The position numbers and the translations under genes are program-made. Below the pieces are notes generated by a model, which saw only the letters and a list, made by a program, of their open reading frames with translations, did no database searches and had not been told where the DNA came from. 64,000 nucleotides of DNA, taken from NCBI RefSeq assembly GCF_005885815.1, contig NZ_CP040602.1:1131630-1195629 (forward strand), written 5' to 3'. Origin of the DNA: Thiomicrorhabdus sediminis (GTDB lineage Bacteria > Pseudomonadota > Gammaproteobacteria > Thiomicrospirales > Thiomicrospiraceae). Below, one piece after another: positions 46,491 to 56,978 of the stretch (positions are counted from its first letter, which is position 1; the number at the start of each line of letters is the position of its first letter).

Positions 46491-46559
46491 AATTTTTCTC
46501 GTTGTTTTTTAATTCGGGTATTTAACCCAATTCGGTTTTGTCGGTGTTGTTGGTCTTGT

Positions 46560-47228
46560 CTATGCAATATTCAGCTTTGTGATAATGAATTCACTGATTT
46601 CCGCCGGGGTATGGAAAAAAACGTCCGCCGGCCAGTCTTTTTCACTCGCTTCTTCCGGTAGGTAACCGAACAGTGCGGCGCCGGTCAGCATTTTGGCATT
46701 AATGCCAGCCTCGATATCGCGTGGGTGGTCGCCAATATAAATACACTCTTCCGGTTTTACCCCGCACTGCTCGGCAGCCAAAAACATCGGTGCCGGATCG
46801 GGTTTGCGAACCGATAGGGTATCGCCGGCAACAATGCTTTTTGGCTGACTAGGAAAGTTAAATGACTGCAATAACTGTTTTGTCAGGTGCTGTGGCTTGT
46901 TGGTGACAATACCCCAAGCGATATTATTATCAGCCAGATGCTGTAAACCTTTAAGTAGACCAGGGAATAACTGAGTATGGGTATCGATATCAGTCAGATA
47001 ATGTTGCAGAAAACGCTGGCGCTTTTCTTCAAGGGCGTCGCCTTCAAGGTGTGGAAAAGCCAGTTTGGTCATCGCCAAACCACCCTTGGAAACCGAGTTG
47101 CGGACGTGCTGATAATTTAAAACCGGCTGATTGAATTCCATGCAGGTTTTTTTCAAAGCTTGGGTGAAATCCATAGAGGTATCCAGAAGGGTACCGTCTA
47201 AATCAAAAAGAACGCATTTAATGCTCAT
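46560..47228 (-). CDS. mupP: HAD phosphatase, MupP or phosphoglycolate phosphatase
   Basis: A 222-residue HAD-IA hydrolase. Motif I FDLDGTLLDTS (residues 7-17), motif II near VTNKPQHLT, motif III/IV in KPDPAP and YIGDHPRDIEAGINA are intact. Sequence alone also fits phosphoglycolate phosphatase (Gph). The order ubiG-mupP-yciK beside gyrA matches Pseudomonas, where MupP dephosphorylates N-acetylmuramic acid 6-phosphate during cell-wall recycling, so I favour MupP; amgK and murU are not in this window. Confidence 0.78.
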   Translation of the reverse strand: MSIKCVLFDLDGTLLDTSMDFTQALKKTCMEFNQPVLNYQHVRNSVSKGGLAMTKLAFPHLEGDALEEKRQRFLQHYLTDIDTHTQLFPGLLKGLQHLADNNIAWGIVTNKPQHLTKQLLQSFNFPSQPKSIVAGDTLSVRKPDPAPMFLAAEQCGVKPEECIYIGDHPRDIEAGINAKMLTGAALFGYLPEEASEKDWPADVFFHTPAEISEFIITKLNIA

Positions 47229-47311
47229 GAATATTGATCTGCTGTAATAGTTAAATTTGAAAGCCGAACACCAGGTTCAGCCTTTTGTCCTAGCCTAATT
47301 TTTTCGTGTTT

Positions 47312-48052
47312 TTATTTTGCTTTTTGATACGCGAGAATATAGTTCACATCCAAATCATTATTTAGACCGTAACGATTGATTAGCGGATTGAACTCGATTC
47401 CGGCGGAATCTCTTAGGTATAAGTCCGCTTTGCGCGCCATTGTATCAAGTTCGGACGGCTTAATGAATTTGTCATGAGTATGGGTGCCTTTAGGAACCAA
47501 GTTGAGAATGTTCTCTGCGGCGACGATGCCCAATAAGTAGGACTTGATATTACGGTTAAGAGTCGAGAAAAACACCCAGCCACCCGGTTTGACGCAATCT
47601 GCGGCGGCTTGGATAATGGCTTGTGGATCGGGTACATGCTCCAGCATCTCCATGCAGGTGACAATATCGTGTTGCGCTCGGTTCTGTTGGGCGTAATCCT
47701 CGGCTGCAACCAGCTCATAACGTACCGATTGCACTTCTTTATCTAAAGCGTGCAGTTTGGCAACCGTCAGAACCTCTTTAGCCAGATCGATTCCGGTGAC
47801 CTGTGCGCCAAGTTGCGCCAGGGATTCACTCAGAATGCCACCGCCACAGCCGATATCGACAATTTTCTGACCAGCTAGGTGGCTATGTCGTTGAATGAAT
47901 TCCAGACGTAACGGATTGATTTTATGGAGTGCGGCAAACTCACCTTCTGGATCCCACCAGGTACTGGACAGTCGATTGAAATTATCCAGTTCCTGTTGAT
48001 CAAAGTTCATCTGGACTTCAGACGGGTTGGCATTTTCTGTCTGTTGACTCAT
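47312..48052 (-). CDS. ubiG: Ubiquinone biosynthesis O-methyltransferase UbiG
   Basis: Methylates hydroxyl groups in two steps of ubiquinone synthesis. The 246-residue protein has the SAM motif VDIGCGGGILSE, upstream FNRLSSTWWDPEGEFAALHKINPLR and TCMEMLEHVPDP, which together are diagnostic for UbiG. ATG 48052 gives near-standard length with GGAT upstream; earlier ATGs at 48064 or 48148 would add unconserved residues. It is first of the ubiG-mupP-yciK unit and divergent from gyrA. Confidence 0.95.
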   Translation of the reverse strand: MSQQTENANPSEVQMNFDQQELDNFNRLSSTWWDPEGEFAALHKINPLRLEFIQRHSHLAGQKIVDIGCGGGILSESLAQLGAQVTGIDLAKEVLTVAKLHALDKEVQSVRYELVAAEDYAQQNRAQHDIVTCMEMLEHVPDPQAIIQAAADCVKPGGWVFFSTLNRNIKSYLLGIVAAENILNLVPKGTHTHDKFIKPSELDTMARKADLYLRDSAGIEFNPLINRYGLNNDLDVNYILAYQKAK

Positions 48053-48306
48053 AAAAACATCCATTTTCAAATCGGTGTTAAATAAATAACGTATATAAAA
48101 CAATGTAATAGGGCGGTTCTTTGTTGCTGTTGTTGGTTGAACCAGCAACGGACTCTGTATCGAGCGCGAAAATACCCTGAAAAAGCTTTTATGAGATTAT
48201 ACGAAATTCGAGTGCAATTAAGCGGTTTTTACTGAGATTAGCGTTTAATAATTTGCTAAATTTAGCTTTAAATTGAAAATAAGCGCCTCTGAGAGGTTTT
48301 TAATAA

Positions 48307-48329
48307 ATTCTCGATAGGGTGTCGAGAAT
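48307..48329. promoter_or_regulatory. Perfect inverted repeat upstream of gyrA
   Basis: ATTCTCGA and TCGAGAAT around TAGGGTG, about 100 bp before gyrA and 50 bp before a TATAAT at 48375-48380. It could be an operator or an RNA hairpin; no protein is assigned. Confidence 0.4.
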
Positions 48330-48426
48330 GAAAAATATTGCTTATGAAGCCCTTTATTTGCTTTTCACATGCTATATAATGGGATTTTATTAAAGTTTCT
48401 TAATTCATTTAATAAGTGGATGGTCA

Positions 48427-51072
48427 ATGTCAGAATTTGCACGTGAAATTATTCCGATTTCCTTAGAAGACGAAATGGAGCAATCCTACCTGAGTTACGC
48501 GATGAGCGTAATTGTAGGTCGAGCGCTACCGGATGTTAGAGATGGTTTGAAGCCGGTTCACCGTCGTGTGTTATACGCGATGAATGAACTGAGCAATGAT
48601 TTTAACAAGCCCTATAAGAAATCGGCACGTATTGTCGGTGATGTTATCGGTAAATACCACCCGCACGGGGATACCGCGGTTTACGATACGATAGTTCGTA
48701 TGGCGCAGCCGTTCTCGTTACGTTATATGTTGGTAGATGGGCAAGGTAACTTCGGTTCTGTCGATGGTGATTCACCAGCGGCGATGCGTTATACCGAAAT
48801 CCGTATGGCGAAGATTTCACATCAGTTGTTGGCTGACCTTGATAAAGAAACGGTTAACTTCTCGGAAAACTATGACGGTTCCGAATCGGAACCGGATGTT
48901 TTGCCGACACGTATTCCTAACTTGCTGGTCAACGGTTCTTCGGGTATCGCGGTTGGTATGGCGACCAATATTCCGCCACATAACCTGACGGAAACGGTTA
49001 ACGCCTGTTTGGCCTATATTGATAATCCGGCAATCGACATTGCCGGTTTGATGGAGCACATTCCCGGACCAGATTTCCCGACCCACGGTTTGATCAACGG
49101 TACTTCCGGTATTCGTGAGGCTTATGAAACCGGTCGTGGTCGCGTTAAAATCCGTTCAAAAACCAGTGTTGAAACCGATAAATCGGGCAAGGCGCAGATT
49201 ATCGTTCATGAGTTGCCTTATCAGGTGAACAAGGCGAAGTTGATTGAACGTATTGCTGAGCTGGTTAAAGAGAAAAAGATCGAAGGTATTACTGGTCTGC
49301 GTGATGAGTCCGATAAGGACGGTATGCGTATTGTTATTGAGATTCGCCGTGGTGAAGTGCCTGAGGTGATTATCAATAACCTATACAAGCAGACTGCGAT
49401 GCAGACGGTGTTTGGTGTCAATATGGTCGCATTGATCGATGGCCAGCCGAAACTATTGAACCTTAAAGAGGTGATTGAAGCCTTTGTGAAGCACCGTCGT
49501 GAAGTGGTGACACGTCGTACCATTTACGACCTGCGCAAAGCACGTGAAAAAGCCCATGTGCTGGAAGGTTTAGCGGTCGCTCTGACCAATATCGATGAAA
49601 TGATCGAATTGATCAAGGCATCACCAAGTCCGGCGGTCGCTAAAGAGCGGATGCTGGAACGTGATTGGGCAATCGGTTCGGTTGTCGATATGCTGGAACG
49701 CGTTGAAATGAAAGATGTGCGTCCTGAAGATCTACCGGAAGGTTTTGGTGCCGATGGCGCTATCTACAAACTTTCACCGGTTCAGGCGCAAGCGATTCTA
49801 GAAATGCGTTTACACCGCTTGACCGGCTTAGAGCAGGACAAGATTCTTGAAGAATATCGTAATCTTTTGGAGAAAATCGCCGAGTTCCTGGAGATTTTAA
49901 GAAACCCGGATCGTTTGACCGAAGTGGTTAAAGAAGAATTGGCTGAAGTGGTTGAGAACTTTGGTGATGCACGTCGCACCGAGATTGATTATGCGTATCA
50001 AGACCTTGATGCGGAAGACTTGATTGCGGTTGAGGACCGTATTGTGACGCTATCTCAGGATGGCTATATCAAGACGCAACCATTAAGCGATTATCGAGCG
50101 CAAAAACGTGGTGGTCGAGGTAAATCGGCTACGGCGATGAAAGAGGAAGATGAAGTTGGTCAACTGTTTGTTGCCAGTACGCACGATATGCTGCTGTGCT
50201 TCTCTAACCGCGGTAAGTTGTATTGGCAGAAAACATGGCAATTACCGTTGGCGAGCCGTGGTAGCCGTGGTAAGCCGATTGTTAATGTCTTGCCTCTGGA
50301 AGAGGGGGAGCACATTACTTCGGTATTGCCGGTTGACGAATTTGATGATCGCGTTGTCTTTATGGCAACTCGTAACTCGGTGGTCAAGCGTGTTGCCTTG
50401 AAGGATTTCTCACGTCCTCGTGTCAACGGGATTATCGCGGTTGACCTGCTGGATGACGACCAGCTGGTTGGTACTGCGTTAACCGATGGTGAGCAGGAAG
50501 TCATGTTGTTTACCGATATCGGTAAGGCGATTCGCTTTAAAGAAAGTGATGTTCGCGTTATGGGTCGTACCGCTCGAGGGGTGCGCGGCATGAAGTTGGC
50601 TGGTGATGCCAAGGTCATCAGTATGCAGATCGCTAAGTCTGACGCATTGATTTTGACCGCGACCGAAAACGGTTTTGGTAAGTGTACGCCAGCCAGTGAT
50701 TACTCAACGATCAATCGTGGTGGTCAAGGGGTTATTTCGATTAAGACCACAGACCGTAACGGCAATGTGGTTTCTGCGGTTTCGGTATCGCCTGAACAAG
50801 AGGTGGTGTTAATCACCAATAAGGCGACTTTGGTTCGTACTCGCGTTTCGGAAATATCCGTAGTGGGTCGTAACACCCAGGGGGTTAAGTTAATTAACGT
50901 CGGTAAGGGTGAGCAGGTTGTTGGTGTCGCGGTAGTCGATATCAATGAGGAAGAAGAGCTGCTTGAAGCTGAAGTGCTTGATGCCGATTCGACAGAAGAC
51001 GCAGAAGCGAATGCCATTGAGCCGGGTGCTGACAATTCGGCCGAGCCATCAGAGCCTGATAGCAAAGCCTAG
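48427..51072 (+). CDS. gyrA: DNA gyrase subunit A
   Basis: Breakage-reunion subunit of gyrase, introducing negative supercoils with GyrB. The 881-residue protein has the catalytic Y122 in [10 protein letters not shown], the quinolone-resistance region with T83 and D87 (GDTAVYDT; Thr at 83 is also natural in Pseudomonas), and a six-bladed C-terminal domain with the GyrA-box QKRGGRGK near 560. The C-terminal tail (about 845-881) is strongly acidic. The gene starts the conserved gyrA-serC-pheA-hisC-tyrA-aroA-cmk-rpsA order and is followed by a terminator. Confidence 0.97.
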   Translation: MSEFAREIIPISLEDEMEQSYLSYAMSVIVGRALPDVRDGLKPVHRRVLYAMNELSNDFNKPYKKSARIVGDVIGKYHPHGDTAVYDTIVRMAQPFSLRYMLVDGQGNFGSVDGDSPAAMRYTEIRMAKISHQLLADLDKETVNFSENYDGSESEPDVLPTRIPNLLVNGSSGIAVGMATNIPPHNLTETVNACLAYIDNPAIDIAGLMEHIPGPDFPTHGLINGTSGIREAYETGRGRVKIRSKTSVETDKSGKAQIIVHELPYQVNKAKLIERIAELVKEKKIEGITGLRDESDKDGMRIVIEIRRGEVPEVIINNLYKQTAMQTVFGVNMVALIDGQPKLLNLKEVIEAFVKHRREVVTRRTIYDLRKAREKAHVLEGLAVALTNIDEMIELIKASPSPAVAKERMLERDWAIGSVVDMLERVEMKDVRPEDLPEGFGADGAIYKLSPVQAQAILEMRLHRLTGLEQDKILEEYRNLLEKIAEFLEILRNPDRLTEVVKEELAEVVENFGDARRTEIDYAYQDLDAEDLIAVEDRIVTLSQDGYIKTQPLSDYRAQKRGGRGKSATAMKEEDEVGQLFVASTHDMLLCFSNRGKLYWQKTWQLPLASRGSRGKPIVNVLPLEEGEHITSVLPVDEFDDRVVFMATRNSVVKRVALKDFSRPRVNGIIAVDLLDDDQLVGTALTDGEQEVMLFTDIGKAIRFKESDVRVMGRTARGVRGMKLAGDAKVISMQIAKSDALILTATENGFGKCTPASDYSTINRGGQGVISIKTTDRNGNVVSAVSVSPEQEVVLITNKATLVRTRVSEISVVGRNTQGVKLINVGKGEQVVGVAVVDINEEEELLEAEVLDADSTEDAEANAIEPGADNSAEPSEPDSKA

Positions 51073-51103
51073 TTAAACCCATTAATTTGTAGTTTTCAAA
51101 ATA

Positions 51104-51138
51104 GATAAAACGCCTTTAACTAGGTGTTTTATCTTTTT
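51104..51138 (+). terminator. Rho-independent terminator after gyrA
   Basis: GATAAAACGCCT and AGGTGTTTTATC pair fully with one G-T wobble; loop TTAACT, trailing T. Confidence 0.85.
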
Positions 51139-51158
51139 GATATTTAAGGAAATGATAA

Positions 51159-52253
51159 ATGTCTAGAACATTTAATTTTAGTGCTGGCCCGGCCATGCTG
51201 CCAGAGGCGGTAATGCAAAAAGCACAAGCTGAATTTTTAAACTGGCACGACACTGGTATGTCAGTTATGGAGATGAGTCATCGTTCAAAAGAGTATATGT
51301 CGGTGGCGCATCAGGTTGAGGCGGATTTGCGTGAGATTATGCAAATCCCGGACAACTATAAAGTGCTGCTGACTCATGGCGGTGCGTCTTTACAGTTCTC
51401 AGCGATCCCAATGAATTTGACCAATGAAGGCGATACCGTCGATTATTTCAAGACCGGTGTTTGGTCAACCAAAGCGATCAAGGAAGCTTCGCGTTACTGT
51501 AATGTCAACATCGTTGCCGGTTCGGATGAAATGAACCCAACCGAAATTCCGCCCCAGTCGGAATGGAAGTTCTCCGCGGATGCCAAATATATCCATATTT
51601 GCTCGAATGAAACCATTACCGGTGTCGAGTTCCAGGAAGATCAATTGGAAGCTGTTTTTGCCCAAGGTAAGCCGGTAATTGCCGATATGTCTTCCAATAT
51701 CATGTGTCGTGAAATTGATGTCAGTAAATACGCCATGATTTATGCCGGGGCGCAGAAAAATATCGGCCCAGCCGGTTTGGCGATTTTGATTGTTCGTGAA
51801 GATTTGATTGGTCAAGCACGTAAAATGACACCGACGTTGATGAATTGGCAGACTTATGCGGACAACGAATCGATGTTCAATACACCGGCAACCTTTGCTT
51901 GGTATTTGGCGGGCTTGGTATTCCAATGGATTAAATCAGCCGGTGGTGTGGCAGCGATTGCTGCGGTGAATCAGCGCAAAGCCCAAAAGCTTTACGATTA
52001 TATCGATCAGTCTGGTTTTTATAGTAACGATATTAACAAGTCTCAGCGTTCGTGGATGAATGTGACCTTCAACTTGCCGACCTCTGGGTTGGATGCGGTT
52101 TTTCTTGAAGAGTCAAAAGCAGCCGGTTTATTGAGTCTTAAAGGCCATAAGGCTTTTGGCGGTATGCGTGCCAGTATCTATAACGCTATGCCGGAAGAAG
52201 GTGTAGATGCATTGATTGACTTTATGCAGCAGTTTGCCGCGAAACATGGCTAA
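51159..52253 (+). CDS. serC: Phosphoserine aminotransferase
   Basis: PLP-dependent enzyme of serine and pyridoxine synthesis. The 364-residue protein begins FNFSAGPAMLPEAVM and includes the HGGASLQFSAIPMNL block and the PLP lysine in YAGAQKNIGPAG. AAGGA precedes ATG 51159. It starts the amino-acid part of the locus, with pheA 49 bp downstream. Confidence 0.97.
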   Translation: MSRTFNFSAGPAMLPEAVMQKAQAEFLNWHDTGMSVMEMSHRSKEYMSVAHQVEADLREIMQIPDNYKVLLTHGGASLQFSAIPMNLTNEGDTVDYFKTGVWSTKAIKEASRYCNVNIVAGSDEMNPTEIPPQSEWKFSADAKYIHICSNETITGVEFQEDQLEAVFAQGKPVIADMSSNIMCREIDVSKYAMIYAGAQKNIGPAGLAILIVREDLIGQARKMTPTLMNWQTYADNESMFNTPATFAWYLAGLVFQWIKSAGGVAAIAAVNQRKAQKLYDYIDQSGFYSNDINKSQRSWMNVTFNLPTSGLDAVFLEESKAAGLLSLKGHKAFGGMRASIYNAMPEEGVDALIDFMQQFAAKHG

Positions 52254-52302
52254 TTGGCGAGCTTAATGGCTTTAATAACTCGGATTGATAACAGGGTATT
52301 AG

Positions 52303-53394
52303 ATGACAACAGAACAACAGCAATTGACTGATATTCGTAACCAGATCGATGAAATCGATCGTCAGATTCAGGTTTTGATTGGCGAACGTGCCAAATGCGC
52401 ACAAAAGGTTGCCGATATCAAAACTCAGGGCGGCAAGGTGGATGCCGTTTTTTACCGCCCGGAGCGTGAAGCGCAGGTATTGCGTGCGGTAAAAGAGCGT
52501 AATGACAGCGTTTTACCTGACGAGTCAATGGCTAAATTGTTTAGAGAGATTATGTCGGCTTGCTTGGCGCTTGAGCAGCCGGTAACGGTCGCTTATCTGG
52601 GGCCGGAAGGCAGTTATTCCCACGCCAGTGTGTTGAAACAATTCGGTTCGTCAGTTGTCGCACACCCTGTTAGCACCATTGAAGCGGTTTTTGAAGCGGT
52701 TGAAAAAGGCGAGGCCAACTACGGTCTGGTGCCAGTAGAGAATTCATCCGAAGGTGTGGTCAAGTCATCTCAAAACGAGTTGATGCGAACACGCCTGAAG
52801 GTTTCCGGTGAAGTCGAGATGGAGATCCATCACTGCTTGATGTCGCAATCCCTTGAGCATGCCCAGATCAAAAAGGTGGTTGCCCATCAGCAGGCGCTAG
52901 GCCAATGCGAGCAATGGATTAAAAACCATTTGCCGGGGGCTGAAGTCGAAGCGGTTGAATCGAATGCGCTGGCTGCAAAAATGGCGCAGGCGGATGCCAC
53001 GCTGGCAGCGATCGCTTCGGAAGAGGCCGCTCAGCTTTATCAATTGAATATTCTTGATAGACATATCGAAGATTATCATGACAACAACACCAAGTTCTGG
53101 GTGGTGGGTAAGGATATTACTCAGCCAAGCGGCTTGGATAAAACTTCATTGATTATCTCCATTCACAATAAAGCCGGTGCCTTATTGGATGTTCTGGAGT
53201 GTTTCAGTAAACGCAATATTAATATGACACGTATTATTTCGCGTCCTTCTACCGAAAAGACTTGGGATTATGTGTTTTTTATCGATGTGATCGGTCATAA
53301 AGACGACGCCAACCTCAAAGAAGCCTTGGATGAGGTGGAAACCAAATCCGCTTTTTATAAGTTGTTGGGATCTTTTCCGGTTTCTCCTCTGTAA
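52303..53394 (+). CDS. pheA: Bifunctional chorismate mutase/prephenate dehydratase
   Basis: P-protein of phenylalanine synthesis: converts chorismate to prephenate and then to phenylpyruvate. The 363-residue chain has the AroQ mutase helices (5-90, RNQIDEIDRQIQVLIGERAK split), the dehydratase domain (about 95-275, YLGPEGSYSHAS), and a C-terminal ACT domain for feedback control (KTSLIISIHNKAGALLDVLE). Prephenate made here is also the hydroxylation cofactor source for TrhP elsewhere in the window. Confidence 0.97.
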   Translation: MTTEQQQLTDIRNQIDEIDRQIQVLIGERAKCAQKVADIKTQGGKVDAVFYRPEREAQVLRAVKERNDSVLPDESMAKLFREIMSACLALEQPVTVAYLGPEGSYSHASVLKQFGSSVVAHPVSTIEAVFEAVEKGEANYGLVPVENSSEGVVKSSQNELMRTRLKVSGEVEMEIHHCLMSQSLEHAQIKKVVAHQQALGQCEQWIKNHLPGAEVEAVESNALAAKMAQADATLAAIASEEAAQLYQLNILDRHIEDYHDNNTKFWVVGKDITQPSGLDKTSLIISIHNKAGALLDVLECFSKRNINMTRIISRPSTEKTWDYVFFIDVIGHKDDANLKEALDEVETKSAFYKLLGSFPVSPL

Positions 53395-53438
53395 CAATCT
53401 TTGGTCTGTTTCAAGACCTGTTTCGAGCGATTATATTT

Positions 53439-54560
53439 ATGAGTCAAAAAACAACCGATTTCAGCCAACGGTTACAGCCACAAATTGCCGCTATCCATCC
53501 TTATGTTCCGGGTAAACCGGTCAGCGAGTTACAGCGTGAATTGGGGTTGCAGAGCGTGGTCAAATTGGCGTCCAATGAGAACCCGCTGGGTTGCAGTGAG
53601 CAGGTTAAGCAATCGATCAGTGCGCAGTTAACCGAAGTGGCGCGCTACCCAGATGGTGGTTGTTATCAGTTGAAGGCGGCCTTGGCTGAGTTTTTACAGC
53701 TAAAGTCGTCACAGATCGCTATTGGTAATGGTTCCAATGAGCTGCTGGAGTTGGTGGCGCGTGTTTTTGCCGGGCCGGGTGATGAGATTGTTTTCTCGCA
53801 ATACGGTTTTGCCGTCTATCCGATTTCGGCGCAGGTGGTCGGTGCCAAAGGTATTGAGGTGGCTGCTCAGGATTATGGGCATGATCTGGATGCTGTTTTG
53901 GCGGCGATCAGTGATAAAACCAAGGTGATTTATCTGGCCAATGCCAATAATCCGACTGGTACCTATTTTGACAAACAGACTTGGCAGCGATTCATTGCAC
54001 AAGTGCCAAGTCATATCATTGTCGTGCTTGATGAAGCCTATATCGAGTATGCACGTAGTTTTGTTGAGCAAGATCGTTTCTTTGATGGCACCGATTATCT
54101 GAGTGACTATGCCAATTTATTGGTTTCGCGTACTTTTTCCAAGGCTTATGGTTTGGCGGCATTACGCGTAGGTTATATGGCGGGTTGTGAAGAAATTATC
54201 GGTTATATCAATCAGGTACGTGAGCCTTTTAATGTCAATCAGATGGCACAGGTTGCCGCGCTTGCTGCATTGAACGATCAAACATTCGTTGCCGAATCGG
54301 TGAAACAGAACTTTTTAGGTATGCGCCAATTGACTCAGGCGTTTGCTGACTTGGGGCTTGATTACATTCCATCGGTGGGGAACTTTATTTGTGTCAATGT
54401 CGGAGATGATGCCGCCAAATTGAATCAGCAGTTATTACAGCAGGGCGTAATTGTGCGTCCGGTTGCCAATTACGGCATGGCAGGATATCTGCGCATTTCT
54501 GTCGGCTCGCAGATTGAAAATGACTTTTTTATTGATGTGCTTAAGGGGTTGCTGAATTAA
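53439..54560 (+). CDS. hisC: Histidinol-phosphate aminotransferase
   Basis: PLP aminotransferase acting on histidinol phosphate and, in many bacteria, on aromatic keto acids. The 373-residue protein has LASNENPLG, RYPDGGCYQLK, NANNPTG, and the PLP-binding Lys in SRTFSKAYGLAALRVGY. Its position between pheA and tyrA suggests a role in phenylalanine and tyrosine transamination as well. Confidence 0.95.
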   Translation: MSQKTTDFSQRLQPQIAAIHPYVPGKPVSELQRELGLQSVVKLASNENPLGCSEQVKQSISAQLTEVARYPDGGCYQLKAALAEFLQLKSSQIAIGNGSNELLELVARVFAGPGDEIVFSQYGFAVYPISAQVVGAKGIEVAAQDYGHDLDAVLAAISDKTKVIYLANANNPTGTYFDKQTWQRFIAQVPSHIIVVLDEAYIEYARSFVEQDRFFDGTDYLSDYANLLVSRTFSKAYGLAALRVGYMAGCEEIIGYINQVREPFNVNQMAQVAALAALNDQTFVAESVKQNFLGMRQLTQAFADLGLDYIPSVGNFICVNVGDDAAKLNQQLLQQGVIVRPVANYGMAGYLRISVGSQIENDFFIDVLKGLLN

Positions 54561-54617
54561 CTTGCGTGTTAGTACGCGTTGGCATACCGAAAAACAAACA
54601 AATAGCTTGGATTGAAA

Positions 54618-55484
54618 TTGAAAAAACTGAACAAAATCACTGTAATCGGGGTTGGCTTGATTGGCGGCTCATTTGCCAAAGGCTTGAAAGAGGCGAATCT
54701 GGTTGAACAGATCGTCGGCTATGGCAAAACTGAATCTACTCTTAAGCAGGCTGTCGAGCTTGGTGTGGTCGATAGTTACAGCACCGATTTGGCTGAGGCG
54801 GTTGCGAACAGTGATTTGGTATTTATTGCCACGCCTTTAGGTGCGATGGGCCAAGTGATGATGGATATGCAGCCGCATATCAATGAAAACACCGTTATTA
54901 CCGATGGCGGCAGTGCCAAGAGTGAAGTGATCGCTTTGGCTGAGCAAGCATTTGGCAGGTTGCCGGATAATTTTGTACCGGGGCATCCTATCGCCGGTAA
55001 AGAAAAAAGCGGGGTAACTGCTGCTGATGGCAAACTTTATATTAACCATCGTGTGATTTTGACGCCTTTGGCAACGACCAATCAGGCCGCAATAGCTTTG
55101 GTTACCGAGTTATGGCAGGCATTGGGCGCCAATGTGGAAACTATGACTGCGCAACAGCATGATGAGATTTTTGCGGCAACCAGTCATCTCCCTCATTTAT
55201 TGGCGTTTGCTCTGGTGGATATGCTTAATGAGCACCCAGAGTTGGGTGATGTATTTAAATATACCGCGGGCGGTTTTCGTGACTTTACCCGTATTGCTTC
55301 GAGCGATGCCACCATGTGGCGCGATATCAGCACGCAAAACTCGATAGCGATCGTTAAGTGGTTGCAAGCCTATCAGGATGAATTGAGTAATATTATCAAG
55401 CTGGTCGAAAATAAAGACGGCGATGCGCTATTCGATATTTTCACCAGTGCAAAAAATGCCCGTGATACCCATATCGTTAAATAA
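54618..55484 (+). CDS. tyrA: Prephenate dehydrogenase
   Basis: NAD-dependent oxidation of prephenate (or arogenate) in tyrosine synthesis. The 288-residue protein has the Rossmann motif IGVGLIGGSFAKGL, the GSAKSEV and PGHPIAGKEKSG substrate segments and ATSHLPHLLAFAL. No ATG is available; TTG 54618 follows TTGGA by six bases and is preferred to TTG 54612. No mutase or ACT domain is fused. aroA follows 123 bp later with a TATAAT at 55527. Confidence 0.94.
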   Translation: MKKLNKITVIGVGLIGGSFAKGLKEANLVEQIVGYGKTESTLKQAVELGVVDSYSTDLAEAVANSDLVFIATPLGAMGQVMMDMQPHINENTVITDGGSAKSEVIALAEQAFGRLPDNFVPGHPIAGKEKSGVTAADGKLYINHRVILTPLATTNQAAIALVTELWQALGANVETMTAQQHDEIFAATSHLPHLLAFALVDMLNEHPELGDVFKYTAGGFRDFTRIASSDATMWRDISTQNSIAIVKWLQAYQDELSNIIKLVENKDGDALFDIFTSAKNARDTHIVK

Positions 55485-55607
55485 TATTTATCTCTGCTTA
55501 GCCGCAACAATTGATTGTGAAATGCGTATAATAGGCGCCATTCAAAATTAACCACTTGGTATTGGGTCTAAAAAGATCGGCTAAGTATTCATTTTTAAAG
55601 AGTTTCT

Positions 55608-56945
55608 ATGGCAAACGTTAAATTCAAGGTTCAGGCCGGCGGCACAGTAAAAGGTCGTGTTCGTGTTCCTGGCGATAAATCCATTTCTCACCGCAGTATT
55701 ATGCTTGGCGCTTTGGCTGAAGGCACGACAACCGTTACCGGTTTTCTTGAAGGGGCCGATGCTTTAGCCACCTTGCAGGCATTTCGCGATATGGGTGTGC
55801 AGATCGAAGGCCCTGAGAATGGAAATGTGACCATTCATGGTGTGGGATTGCGCGGTTTAAAAAAACCTGAAAAACCTATGGATATGGGGAATTCGGGTAC
55901 TTCAACACGTCTGTTGGCCGGTATTTTGGCCGGTCAGGATTTTGACTGTACCTTAATTGGTGATGCTTCTTTATCGAAACGTCCGATGAAGCGTGTCACG
56001 GATCCGCTTGCCTTGATGGGCGCGCAACTGGAAACCTCGGAAGGCGGTACCTTGCCAATGGTGATCAAAGGTCAAGGTCAGCCTCTAAAAGCGATTGATT
56101 ACACTTTGCCGATGGCAAGTGCTCAGGTCAAGTCTTGTGTGTTGCTGGCTGGGTTGTTTGCCGATGGTCAAACTTGCGCCACCGAGCCCGCCCCGACGCG
56201 TGACCATACCGAGCGTATGTTGAATGGTTTCGGTTATCAGGTAAATAGTGAAAAACTGGATAATCAACGCATGAAAGCCTGTCTGCAGGGCGGCGGCAAA
56301 TTAACCGCTTGTCATATCGATGTGCCTTCGGATATTTCATCGGCGGCATTCTTTATGGCGGCGGCGGCGATTGCCAAGGATTCTGATCTGGTTATCGAAC
56401 ACGTTGGTATGAACCCAACACGTATCGGTGTGATTGAAATTCTTAAGTTGATGGGTGCGGATATCACTCTGGAAAACCCTCATGAAGTGGGTGGAGAGCC
56501 GGTTGCCGATGTGCATATCCGCTATGCGCCATTGAAAGGTATTGAAATTCCAGAGGAGTTGGTTGCACTGGCGATTGACGAGTTCCCTGTGTTGTTTGTG
56601 GTGGCGGCAAGTGCTGAAGGTAAAACGGTGTTAACCGGTGCTGAAGAGTTGCGTGTTAAAGAGTCTGACCGTATTCAGGTTATGGCCGATGCGCTGCAGG
56701 CGGTGGGTATTGATGCGCAGCCGACATCGGATGGAATGATTATTAACGGTGGCAAACAGTCTAAGCAGAATGCGGTGATTGAAAGCCATCATGATCACCG
56801 TATCTCTATGGCAATGACTGTTGCCGGTTTGTTTGCCAGTGATGAGATCGTGATTGATGATTGCGCAAACGTGAATACTTCATTTCCGATATTTGTGGAT
56901 TTGATGAATCAGGTCGGTCTGCAGGTTGAAGTAATCAGCGAATAA
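55608..56945 (+). CDS. aroA: 3-phosphoshikimate 1-carboxyvinyltransferase (EPSP synthase)
   Basis: Makes EPSP from shikimate 3-phosphate and PEP in the shikimate pathway. The 445-residue protein has GDKSISHRSIMLGALAEG, the GNSGTSTRLLAG motif, and RVKESDRI and DHRISMAM near the end. The NSGT(S/T) and HRI segments look like the class II-type enzymes, though I cannot classify glyphosate sensitivity with certainty. A separate TATAAT at 55527-55532 may give it its own promoter. Confidence 0.97.
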   Translation: MANVKFKVQAGGTVKGRVRVPGDKSISHRSIMLGALAEGTTTVTGFLEGADALATLQAFRDMGVQIEGPENGNVTIHGVGLRGLKKPEKPMDMGNSGTSTRLLAGILAGQDFDCTLIGDASLSKRPMKRVTDPLALMGAQLETSEGGTLPMVIKGQGQPLKAIDYTLPMASAQVKSCVLLAGLFADGQTCATEPAPTRDHTERMLNGFGYQVNSEKLDNQRMKACLQGGGKLTACHIDVPSDISSAAFFMAAAAIAKDSDLVIEHVGMNPTRIGVIEILKLMGADITLENPHEVGGEPVADVHIRYAPLKGIEIPEELVALAIDEFPVLFVVAASAEGKTVLTGAEELRVKESDRIQVMADALQAVGIDAQPTSDGMIINGGKQSKQNAVIESHHDHRISMAMTVAGLFASDEIVIDDCANVNTSFPIFVDLMNQVGLQVEVISE

Positions 56946-56978
56946 TAAAGCCAATAATTAAAAGAGAGTGAGTTGAGT

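Noticed and set aside
50160-50618. 152-codon minus-strand open frame inside gyrA
   Set aside because: Shadow of gyrA, with low-complexity Ser/Thr/Arg content typical of antisense frames.
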